A DNA stretch of 17,375 bases from an uncultured Hyphomicrobiales bacterium (GTDB lineage Bacteria; Pseudomonadota; Alphaproteobacteria; Rhizobiales; Xanthobacteraceae). Both the position numbers and the translations under genes were made by a program. Positions 1-6,118 of this stretch are shown here, piece by piece. The notes under the pieces are model-generated. The model saw only the letters and a list, made by a program, of their open reading frames with translations. It was not told the DNA's origin and made no database searches. How positions within the stretch are numbered: position 1 is the stretch's first letter; every line of letters begins with the position of its first letter. The stretch is taken from contig CAITEM010000050.1 of assembly GCA_903891395.1 (NCBI GenBank), positions 1 to 17,375 of the forward strand. Reading direction: 5' to 3'.

Positions 1-1811
1 CCTTTCCGGCGACCACCTTCGACGACAAAGAGCGCTATTTCCTGGGCGTCGAGAAATCGGCGACCGGGCGGGCGTGGCGCGACCGGCTCGACGAGCGCGG
101 CGTGGCGCGCGCGTTGACGATCACGCAGCGTTTGGGCGTTCCCGAATTGCTGGCCCGCATCCTGGCCGGTCGCGGCGTCGAAGCCGATACCGCCGAAGCG
201 TTTCTCGATCCGACCATCAAGCGGATGCTGCCAGATCCACACACGCTCACCGAGATGAAAGCGGCCTCGGAGCGTCTCGCCTACGCCATCGAGAAGGGCG
301 AAAGCGTCGCCATCTTCGGCGATTATGACGTTGATGGCGCGACTGCGTCGGCGCTGCTGGCTTATTACCTGCGGCGCTGCGGCCTCGATCCGATCGTGCA
401 CATTCCCGACCGCATCTTCGAGGGTTACGGTCCGAACGTCGATGCCATCCGTTCCTTCGCCGAGCGCGGCGTCAAGCTGCTGGTCACGGTCGATTGCGGT
501 ACCACCAGCATGGAGCCGCTGACCGAGGCGAAAAAGCTCGGCCTCGACACGGTGGTCATCGATCACCATCAGGCCGACGAGCAGTTGCCGCCGGCGGTCG
601 CAATCGTCAATCCGAACCGCGCCGACGATCTGTCGGGGCTCGGCCATCTGGCGGCCGTAGGATTGGTGTTTGTCACGCTGGTGGCGCTGAGCCGCGAGCT
701 GCGGCAGCGCAATTTCTGGAACGCCACGCGCGCCGAGCCCGATCTGTTGTCGCTGCTGCATCTGGTGGCGCTCGGCACCGTCGCCGACGTCGTGCCGCTC
801 AAGGGATTGAATCGCGCCTTTGTGGCCAAAGGCCTGATTGCCCTACGTCGCCGTGACAGTGTCGGCCTGACCGCGCTGATGGACGCCGCGCGGCTGTCCG
901 GGCCGCCGGAAGCCTTTCACCTCGGCTTTCTGCTCGGGCCGCGCATCAATGCCGGCGGCCGCATCGGCAATGCCGGACTTGGCGCCAGGCTCTTGCTCGA
1001 AGAGGACCCCGTCGAAGCCGGCCGCATCGCCGGCGAACTCGACCGGCTCAACACCGAGCGGAGGCAAATCGAGGTTGCCACTGTCGAGCAGGCCGAAGCG
1101 GAGGCGCTGGCCGCGCTCGGCATCGAGGAGAAGGGCGCCGTCGTCGTCACCGCGGCGCAAGGCTGGCACCCCGGCGTCGTCGGCCTGGTCGCGGCGCGGC
1201 TGAAAGAGCGCTACGGCCGTCCGGCTTTCGCCATTGCCATCGAACCCGGCGGCATCGGCACCGGCTCGGGCCGCTCGATTGCCGGCGTCGATCTCGGCCG
1301 CGCGGTGCGCCAGGCGGTGCGCGACGGTCTGCTGCACAAAGGCGGCGGCCACGCCATGGCCGCCGGCGTCACGCTGCCGAAAGGCGGACTGGCGGCCTTC
1401 CGCGCTTTCCTCGAGGCGACGCTGGCGCCGTCGGTGGAGATCGCGCGGCGCGAAACCGCGCTGCCGATCGACGGTGCGGTCAGCGCCGGTGGCGTCGACC
1501 TCGCTCTCTGCGACATGTTGGCGCGCGCCGGGCCCTATGGCGCGGGCAATCCGGAGCCGACTTTGGCACTGCCGGCGCATACTTTGGCTTATGTCGATCC
1601 GGTCGGCGAGAACCACATCCGCGCGCGCTTCCGCTCCGGCGACGGCAAATTCGTCAACGCCATTGCCTTCCGCGTCGCCGGGACGCCGCTCGGCAAGGCG
1701 CTGGTGGATAACCGTGGCCGCGCCATGCACGCCGCTGGGCAACTGACGGTCGACCGCTGGCAAGGCCAGGAGCGGGTGCAGATGCGATTGACCGACGTGG
1801 CGGTGAGCTAG
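1..1811 (+). CDS. recJ: Single-stranded-DNA-specific exonuclease RecJ (5' end outside window)
   Basis: RecJ is a 5'-3' single-strand DNA exonuclease used in recombination and mismatch repair in the cytoplasm. The reading frame is open from the first full codon at base 3, and it reads FLGVEKSATGRAWRDRL, the usual N-terminal signature of alphaproteobacterial RecJ. The GTG at 102 is therefore an internal valine and the true start lies upstream. Counting from that valine as residue 1, the DHH-phosphoesterase motifs are DYDVDG at 74-79, VTVDCGTT, DHH at 154-156, and GTVADVVPL. The core ends with GPRINAGGRIG. The DHHA1 domain follows with GWHPGVVGLVAARL, GSGRSIAGVDLG and GGGHAMAAG near 414-422, then the C-terminal OB-like part. 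No catalytic motif is missing. A GreA-like gene follows after 33 bases on the same strand and could be co-transcribed. Confidence 0.97.
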   Translation, partial: FPATTFDDKERYFLGVEKSATGRAWRDRLDERGVARALTITQRLGVPELLARILAGRGVEADTAEAFLDPTIKRMLPDPHTLTEMKAASERLAYAIEKGESVAIFGDYDVDGATASALLAYYLRRCGLDPIVHIPDRIFEGYGPNVDAIRSFAERGVKLLVTVDCGTTSMEPLTEAKKLGLDTVVIDHHQADEQLPPAVAIVNPNRADDLSGLGHLAAVGLVFVTLVALSRELRQRNFWNATRAEPDLLSLLHLVALGTVADVVPLKGLNRAFVAKGLIALRRRDSVGLTALMDAARLSGPPEAFHLGFLLGPRINAGGRIGNAGLGARLLLEEDPVEAGRIAGELDRLNTERRQIEVATVEQAEAEALAALGIEEKGAVVVTAAQGWHPGVVGLVAARLKERYGRPAFAIAIEPGGIGTGSGRSIAGVDLGRAVRQAVRDGLLHKGGGHAMAAGVTLPKGGLAAFRAFLEATLAPSVEIARRETALPIDGAVSAGGVDLALCDMLARAGPYGAGNPEPTLALPAHTLAYVDPVGENHIRARFRSGDGKFVNAIAFRVAGTPLGKALVDNRGRAMHAAGQLTVDRWQGQERVQMRLTDVAVS

Positions 1812-1844
1812 GGAACTCCAAGCGCCGGGCGGGATTGCCTTGCC

Positions 1845-2312
1845 ATGAGCCGGGCCTTTGTCAAAGAAACCGATACGGTCGAGCCGCTGCCGGAGCGGTC
1901 CGTTTCGCCCTATCCGAATTATGTCTCCGCGGCCGGTCTCGCGGCGATGGACGCCGAACTTGCACGCCTGACCGAAGGCTATGCCCGGGCGCAAGTCGCG
2001 GATGACCGGGATGCGCTGGCGAGCATTGGCCGCGACCTGCGCTATTGGCAGCAGCGCCGGGCCAGTGCGGAGTTGTTCACGCCGTCGCCCGAAACCAGCA
2101 CGGTCCAGTTCGGCTCAACCGTGACCATTCGTCGCGACGACGGCCGGCGGCAAGGCTGGCGGATCGTCGGCGAGGACGAAGCCGACCCGGCCAAAGGCAG
2201 CATCTCCTACGTCGCTCCTTTGGCGCGGGCCTTGATCGGTAAAGCCGTCGGCGACGTCGTCAGTGTCGGTCCTTCGGAGGCCGAGATCGTCGCTATCGAC
2301 GCGTCCGCATAA
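1845..2312 (+). CDS. GreA/GreB-family transcription factor lacking the catalytic tip motif
   Basis: 155 residues. The C-terminal half (about 85-152) matches the GreA/GreB FKBP-like domain: VQFGSTVTIRRDDG, then WRIVGEDEADP, ISYVAPLARALIGKAVGDVV. The N-terminal half has an extra leader of about 25 residues (MSRAFVKE...) and then a coiled-coil-like helical pair (about 28-75). Compared with GreB as I remember it, this hairpin is about 15 residues shorter. The tip motif with the catalytic acidic pair (D..SEN.DY or DL.EN.EY) is not visible; the sequence there reads ADDRDALASIGRDLRYW. Gre factors enter the RNA polymerase secondary channel and stimulate RNA cleavage. This one may bind without stimulating cleavage, as Rnk-type relatives do, but that is inference. 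It is sometimes annotated only as a GreA/GreB family protein. The start is the first ATG after recJ, with a GGCGGGA-like ribosome site upstream. Confidence 0.85.
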   Translation: MSRAFVKETDTVEPLPERSVSPYPNYVSAAGLAAMDAELARLTEGYARAQVADDRDALASIGRDLRYWQQRRASAELFTPSPETSTVQFGSTVTIRRDDGRRQGWRIVGEDEADPAKGSISYVAPLARALIGKAVGDVVSVGPSEAEIVAIDASA

Positions 2313-2400
2313 GCCGATCTTGTCAGGCGGCGGCCGGGCTGGCATTGATCCGGCACGCGCCAAGCATTGATCAATCAGAAGGCGCGGCAGGGGGATTGCG

Positions 2401-3363
2401 ATGCGCGCGATGAAATTGGCGGCCGGTTTTGTCATGTTGGCCGCCAGCGCGGGCGCTTCGGTGCAGGCGCAGACCTTTCCGGCGCGCGATATCACCTTTC
2501 TGGTTGCCTTTGCGCCGGGCGGCGTCGCCGACACCGTGGCGCGCTTTGTCGCGCAGGGCGTGTCCGCCAAGCTCGGCCGCACTGTCATCGTCGACAATCG
2601 GGGCGGCGCCGGCGGCAATATCGCGGCGGCCGCGGTCGCGCGCGCGGCGCCCGACGGTTACACGCTGCTGGTGACCACGACGGCGCTGGCCATCAACGAA
2701 ACGCTGACGCCGAACAAGGGCTTTGCCGCGACTGACCTCAAGGCCATCGCCATCGTTGCCTCAAGCCCCGAATGTCTCGCGACCGGCGAGGGCAATCCGG
2801 CCAAGAACCTCGCCGAGTTTCTAAAAGATGCGCAGGGCAAGAGCATCAATTTCGGCACCGCCGGCGTCGGCAGCGGCTCGCACATCGCGGCCGAGTATTT
2901 TCTGAAAGTGCACGCGAAGATTTCGGCGGTGCACGTGCCGTTCAAAGGCGGCGCGCCGGCCATGAACGCCGTCATGGGCAACCAGATCGAGTTGCTGGCG
3001 ACGACGCTCGGTGGCGGCCCGGCGGCGCAGATCGCCAGCGGCAAACTCAAAGGTCTCGGCGTCGCCAGCGCCACGCGCGCCTCAGTTGTACCGGAAGTTC
3101 CCACTTACGCGGAGGCGGGTTACCCGTTCGAAGCCTCGTCCTGGGTCGGCGTGTTCGCGCCGGCCGGCACCAGCGCCCAGATCGTCGACATGCTTAATGC
3201 GGCCATCGAAGACGTCATGAAGGACCCCGCGCTGCAACAGAAGCTGACGTCGATCGGTTTCGAGCCGCTGAAGGGCTCGCAAGCCCAGGCAGAGAGCATG
3301 TTCAAGGCCGAAGTGGCGAAGTGGGGCACCATGGTCACGACGCTCGGCCTGTCCATCAACTAA
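2401..3363 (+). CDS. Bug/TctC-family periplasmic solute-binding protein
   Basis: 320 residues with a Sec signal peptide (about 1-23, ending SVQAQ). The Bug (Bordetella uptake gene, TctC-like) receptor signatures appear in order: FAPGGVADTVARF at about 38-50, VIVDNRGGAGGNIAA, APDGYTLLVTT, NFGTAGVGSGSHIAAE, VPFKGGAPAMNAVMGNQIE, VPEVPTYAEAGYPFE and FAPAGTSAQIV. Bug proteins bind small carboxylates or related compounds in the periplasm and may feed tripartite tricarboxylate transporters. The ligand cannot be read from sequence. No TctA or TctB membrane gene lies next to it, so it is an orphan receptor, as is common for this family. The ATG is preceded by a purine-rich AGGGGG ribosome site at suitable distance. 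A second ATG three codons in is possible. A terminator-like hairpin follows the stop codon. Confidence 0.93.
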   Translation: MRAMKLAAGFVMLAASAGASVQAQTFPARDITFLVAFAPGGVADTVARFVAQGVSAKLGRTVIVDNRGGAGGNIAAAAVARAAPDGYTLLVTTTALAINETLTPNKGFAATDLKAIAIVASSPECLATGEGNPAKNLAEFLKDAQGKSINFGTAGVGSGSHIAAEYFLKVHAKISAVHVPFKGGAPAMNAVMGNQIELLATTLGGGPAAQIASGKLKGLGVASATRASVVPEVPTYAEAGYPFEASSWVGVFAPAGTSAQIVDMLNAAIEDVMKDPALQQKLTSIGFEPLKGSQAQAESMFKAEVAKWGTMVTTLGLSIN

Positions 3364-3391
3364 GACACAGCGCATCGCTCAACGCCGGGAA

Positions 3392-3434
3392 CCGGGGCGC
3401 TTCAATCGCCTCGGCGCATCTCTTTTGTTGTTTT
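3392..3434 (+). terminator. Probable Rho-independent terminator after the Bug receptor gene
   Basis: An 8-base-pair stem (3392-3399 with 3407-3414, one G-U pair, otherwise GC) encloses a 7-base loop. A T-rich stretch begins at 3421 (TCTTTTGTTGTTTT), so the T tract is offset by about six bases and interrupted. It sits 28 bases after the stop codon and before the next gene, where a terminator would be expected. Confidence 0.5.
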
Positions 3435-3483
3435 GGTTATCTTTATGAAATAGTAATTTTGATTAAGACGTTGATTTTTATGT
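3421..3483 (+). promoter_or_regulatory. AT-rich leader/promoter region of the desaturase gene
   Basis: Bases 3421-3480 are about 78% A+T inside GC-rich surroundings and end at the desaturase start codon. This composition is typical of a promoter and untranslated leader. I cannot pick convincing -35 and -10 boxes with normal spacing. The strip directly before the start codon has no Shine-Dalgarno sequence. Confidence 0.4.
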
Positions 3484-4428
3484 ATGAAAAGTTTCGCAAT
3501 GGAACCCGTTCTGCCTCCCTATAGGTTAAATGGCCTCCTGGCGGGGACCGCCTTCGCCGTCGCCGCCATCCAGTTTGTCGCCGTTCCCATCGCGTTGATG
3601 CCGGAATCGGGCCTTGAGGCCGACCTCCTGGCCTGGGTAATCGCGGTCCTGCTGTCGCTGACGACGCCCTTCAACCGCGCGCTGCTGCATGAAGCCATCC
3701 ACGGCCGTCTGGTGCAACGGCGCGGATGGAACGTCTGGCTCGGCCGCGGGCTGGCCGTCTGTTCCGGCATTTCCTTCGACGCCATCCGCCTCGGCCACAT
3801 GATGCATCATCGCTTTCCGCGTCACGCGCTGGACCGCGTCGATGTCATCGAGCCGGGAACAAACCGCATCACCGCCACGGTGAAATTCTACTTCGGTCTG
3901 GTCGGCTGGCTTTACGTCCGCGAAATTCTGTCGGCGATGATGATGTTGCTGCCGCGCCGCGCCATCACCTGGGCGGCGTCGCGCCTGCTGCCGGACGACG
4001 AAGCCATGAGCTTGACGCTGCATGGCGCGCTGCGCCGTGGCCTCGATCGCCGGCTGGCGCGTATGCGGCTGGACTCGATCCTGGTCATCGCCGTGTACGG
4101 CTTTGCATTTTATCTGTACGGCGCGTGGTGGCCGGTGCTGCTCGGCAGCATGGCTTTGCGCGGCCTGATCGTCTCGCTGCAGGACAACGTCGCGCATTAC
4201 GACACGCCCGCCATCATCGGGGCGCCGGCGCATAACAGCCGCGCCTCGCGGCTGGCGGCATTGTTCATGCTCAATACCAACTTGCACGGCGTGCACCACG
4301 ACCAGCCGGACGTGCCGTGGAATCGCCTGCCGGGCGCCTTCGTCCGCACCGGCGGCAACTATTCCGGCGGTTATTTCGCGCTGCTGGTGAAGCAATTCTA
4401 CGGCCCGTTGCCGGTCGGCAAAGACTGA
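3484..4428 (+). CDS. Membrane fatty-acid-desaturase-like di-iron protein
   Basis: 314 residues, integral membrane. The three histidine boxes of the membrane desaturase/hydroxylase superfamily are present: HEAIH at 69-73 (HxxxH), HMMHH at 105-109 (HxxHH) and HGVHH at 268-272 (HxxHH). An extra histidine lies in QDNVAHYDTP near 238. Hydrophobic segments occur around 16-38, 47-62, 137-155 and 198-230. These boxes bind the two irons that activate oxygen to desaturate or hydroxylate an acyl chain or other lipid. The substrate is not determined; a fatty-acid desaturase is the best call, and a ketolase or hydroxylase of the same fold is possible. The start at 3484 lacks a clear ribosome site, and an in-frame ATG at 3499 is an alternative. 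It has its own AT-rich upstream region. The creatininase-family gene follows after 63 bases. Confidence 0.85.
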   Translation: MKSFAMEPVLPPYRLNGLLAGTAFAVAAIQFVAVPIALMPESGLEADLLAWVIAVLLSLTTPFNRALLHEAIHGRLVQRRGWNVWLGRGLAVCSGISFDAIRLGHMMHHRFPRHALDRVDVIEPGTNRITATVKFYFGLVGWLYVREILSAMMMLLPRRAITWAASRLLPDDEAMSLTLHGALRRGLDRRLARMRLDSILVIAVYGFAFYLYGAWWPVLLGSMALRGLIVSLQDNVAHYDTPAIIGAPAHNSRASRLAALFMLNTNLHGVHHDQPDVPWNRLPGAFVRTGGNYSGGYFALLVKQFYGPLPVGKD

Positions 4429-4491
4429 ACCTTAACGCTGCGGAAACGCAGACCGGGCAGGATGCCTTCACCTCATTGAGGCGGAGCATTC

Positions 4492-5292
4492 ATGAAACCG
4501 ATTTTGCGAGCGGCCTATCTCATTGCCGGCATTGCCATGCTGGGGTTGTCGCATGCCGCACGGTGTCAGCCCGCGCCCGACACTTTCGATATGGCCGACA
4601 TGACCTGGGTCGAGGTGCGCGGCGCCATCGAGCACGGAGCGACGACGGCTATCGTGCCATCGGGCGGCATCGAGCAGAACGGTCCGCACATGGTGCTCGG
4701 CAAGCACGACTACATCGTGTACGCCGCCGCCAAACGTATCGCCAAGGCGCTCGGCAATGCGCTGGTCGCGCCGGTGGTGCCTTACGTGCCGGAAGGTGAT
4801 TACCAGCCGCCGACCGGCAACATGCTCTATCCCGGTACGCTCGGCATTCCCGAAACGGTTTTTGCCGGCGTACTCGAAGGCATCGCGCGCAGCCTGAAAT
4901 CCGCGGGCTTCACGACCATCTGTCTGATCGGCGACCACGGCGGCAACCAGGCGGCGCAGGCAACGGTGGCCGCCAAGCTCAATCGCGAATGGGCCGGGCA
5001 GGCGAAAGTGCTGAACGTCAGCGACTACTATATCGACGAGGCGCAGATGACGTTCCTGCGCGGCAAGGGCGAAACCGACGCCACCATCGGCAGCCACGCC
5101 GGTCTGATCGACACCGCGGAGTTGTTGTCCGTGCATCCGCAGAGTGTCGATCTGGCCCGACTCGGCAGTTACGCGCGCAAGGAAGCGCCGGGGCATTCGG
5201 GCGACCCCGCGCGCGCGTCGGCCGAACTCGGCAAGGCGCTGCTCGACATTCGCGTCAACGCCGCGATCAAGCAGATCAAGGCGGCGAACTGA
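4492..5292 (+). CDS. Exported creatininase-family metal-dependent amidohydrolase
   Basis: 266 residues with a signal peptide (about 1-25, hydrophobic LIAGIAMLGLSHAA), so it probably acts in the periplasm. The fold is recognised from PSGGIEQNGPH at 56-66, GTLGIPETVF, IGDHGGNQ at 146-153 and GSHAGLIDTAELL at 200-212. These align with the metal-binding blocks of creatininase (EQHGPH...D, NGH, HxG..ET). In classical creatininase these residues hold two metal ions for hydrolysis of a cyclic amide. Here the EQHGPH histidine is Asn63, and the following Asp is shifted one residue (GKHD, H72-D73). The substrate is therefore unlikely to be inferable as creatinine. A GGAG ribosome site precedes the ATG. 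The gene converges on the ArsR-family gene with only five bases between the stop codons. Confidence 0.85.
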   Translation: MKPILRAAYLIAGIAMLGLSHAARCQPAPDTFDMADMTWVEVRGAIEHGATTAIVPSGGIEQNGPHMVLGKHDYIVYAAAKRIAKALGNALVAPVVPYVPEGDYQPPTGNMLYPGTLGIPETVFAGVLEGIARSLKSAGFTTICLIGDHGGNQAAQATVAAKLNREWAGQAKVLNVSDYYIDEAQMTFLRGKGETDATIGSHAGLIDTAELLSVHPQSVDLARLGSYARKEAPGHSGDPARASAELGKALLDIRVNAAIKQIKAAN

Positions 5293-5297
5293 CGGCG

Positions 5298-5642
5298 CTA
5301 TCGCTTGCGGGCTTTCTTGCAGAACACGTCGTAGATCGCGCCGATCACGACACGGGCTTCGGCGCTGGCGAGATTGTAATAAATGGTCTTGCCGTCGCGG
5401 CGTGTCGAGACGAGGCCGTCGGCACGCAACCGCGCCAGTTGCTGCGACACCGTCGGCTGCCGCAAATTAAGAATGTCCTCAAGCTCGCTTACCGACTTCT
5501 CGCCTTCGGCGAGAATGCACAACATCATCAATCGGCTTTCATGCGCGAGCGCTTTGAGGAAGGTCGCGGTGCGCGTCGCATTGGCGACCATGTGATCGAG
5601 CTCGTGCGAGCGCTCGCGACTGTCGAGAATTTGCAATTCCAT
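5298..5642 (-). CDS. ArsR-family repressor of the BigR/SqrR persulfide-sensor type
   Basis: 114 residues from the ATG at 5642. A small winged-helix DNA-binding protein: FLKALAHESRLMMLCIL (helices 2-3), then KSVSELEDILNLRQPTVSQQLARLR as the helix-turn-helix with the recognition helix around 62-74. The wing is RRDGKTIYYNL. It has exactly two cysteines, C42 (LMMLC) and C108 (VFCKK). These are the positions and spacing I recall for BigR, and close to C41/C107 of SqrR, where persulfide causes a di- or polysulfide link and releases DNA. The metal-binding CxC motif of arsenic or cadmium sensors is absent. A longer frame to a GTG at 5699 exists, but the ATG start restores the family length and cysteine numbering. 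Regulation of sulfide or thiosulfate genes is inference; the sox cluster is 7.4 kb away and no sulfide dioxygenase gene lies beside it. Confidence 0.88.
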   Translation of the reverse strand: MELQILDSRERSHELDHMVANATRTATFLKALAHESRLMMLCILAEGEKSVSELEDILNLRQPTVSQQLARLRADGLVSTRRDGKTIYYNLASAEARVVIGAIYDVFCKKARKR

Positions 5643-5691
5643 TTGTACACCAACAGTCGCGAAGCGGATGCTGGATGAATACAGACGATCA

Positions 5692-5707
5692 ATTGCCACG
5701 GTGCAAT
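5692..5707. promoter_or_regulatory. Inverted repeat, candidate operator of the ArsR-family repressor
   Basis: ATTGC at 5692-5696 and GCAAT at 5703-5707 are perfect inverted half-sites with six bases between them. The centre lies about 57 bases upstream of the repressor start codon, next to an AT-rich strip. ArsR-family dimers bind such repeats and often repress their own gene. I do not claim a match to a published BigR or SqrR site. Confidence 0.35.
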
Positions 5708-6078
5708 GGTTTTATTTATGTCGAATTATCTTTGCTTTATATTCAGCCGCCCCGGCGGATCGAATTTTTATTAATACATTCGCGCGTGCCTTGCTGTCCT
5801 TTGCCTCGCCCCGCGTGCCGCCCCTGGTGCCGCCTTATCTCGCTTACATGGCGGGTCTCGATCGAGCCGTTGCGCGGGCAGAGTGGGCCGCAACGGTGCG
5901 ACCGCGGGCTTCATGCGCTGCTCCGTGCCCGGCTTGACGTGATCGAGAAGGCGATGACCCATTCCTGGTCGCGGCAGGTGTCCCGGTATTGACCGGCCAG
6001 ATGCCGGCCATTGCGTCCTGGCCGATCGAGACATCCCCGGCCTTGGGCCGCGCCCGCCAGCCGACGTCTGGACGACTC

Positions 6079-6085
6079 AGGAGGT
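6079..6085 (+). promoter_or_regulatory. Strong Shine-Dalgarno-like AGGAGGT without a start codon at normal spacing
   Basis: This perfect seven-base match to the anti-Shine-Dalgarno sequence lies 33 bases before the best ATG (6119) of the TPR-OGT gene. No ATG, GTG or TTG occurs 5-10 bases after it in the gene's frame. A GGGG run near 6103-6106 is closer to the chosen start. The motif could be a chance match or could mark a non-standard start. Confidence 0.3.
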
Positions 6086-6118
6086 ATTTTCTACCAGTCG
6101 GGCGGGGACCTGACCGAC

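Larger units (their letters stand above)
5643..6118. other. 476-base non-coding region between the repressor and the TPR-OGT gene
   Basis: The repressor (leftward) and the TPR-OGT gene (rightward) diverge from this region. Bases 5701-5780 are about 65% A+T, unlike the surroundings, and probably hold promoters. An inverted repeat lies at 5692-5707. The part from about 5781 to 6078 is GC-rich, and I see no convincing gene in it: the open frames there have low-complexity Arg/Pro-rich translations typical of chance frames. Confidence 0.5.

Noticed and set aside
843..1994. A 383-codon open frame on the - strand opposite recJ
   Set aside because: It is antisense to conserved RecJ motifs, has no recognisable domain and crosses the recJ-greA-like junction.
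4438..4451. Hairpin CTGCG-GAAA-CGCAG after the desaturase stop, considered as a terminator
   Set aside because: The stem is only five base pairs and no T tract follows, so it is not supported as an intrinsic terminator.
5747..5758. GC palindrome CCGCC-CC-GGCGG inside the AT-rich strip
   Set aside because: The two-base loop is too tight for a hairpin, and short GC palindromes are frequent in such a genome.
5675..6034. Short open frames of 87-105 codons on both strands in the gap before the TPR-OGT gene
   Set aside because: No ribosome sites, no signal peptide or domain, and Pro/Arg-biased chance-like translations.
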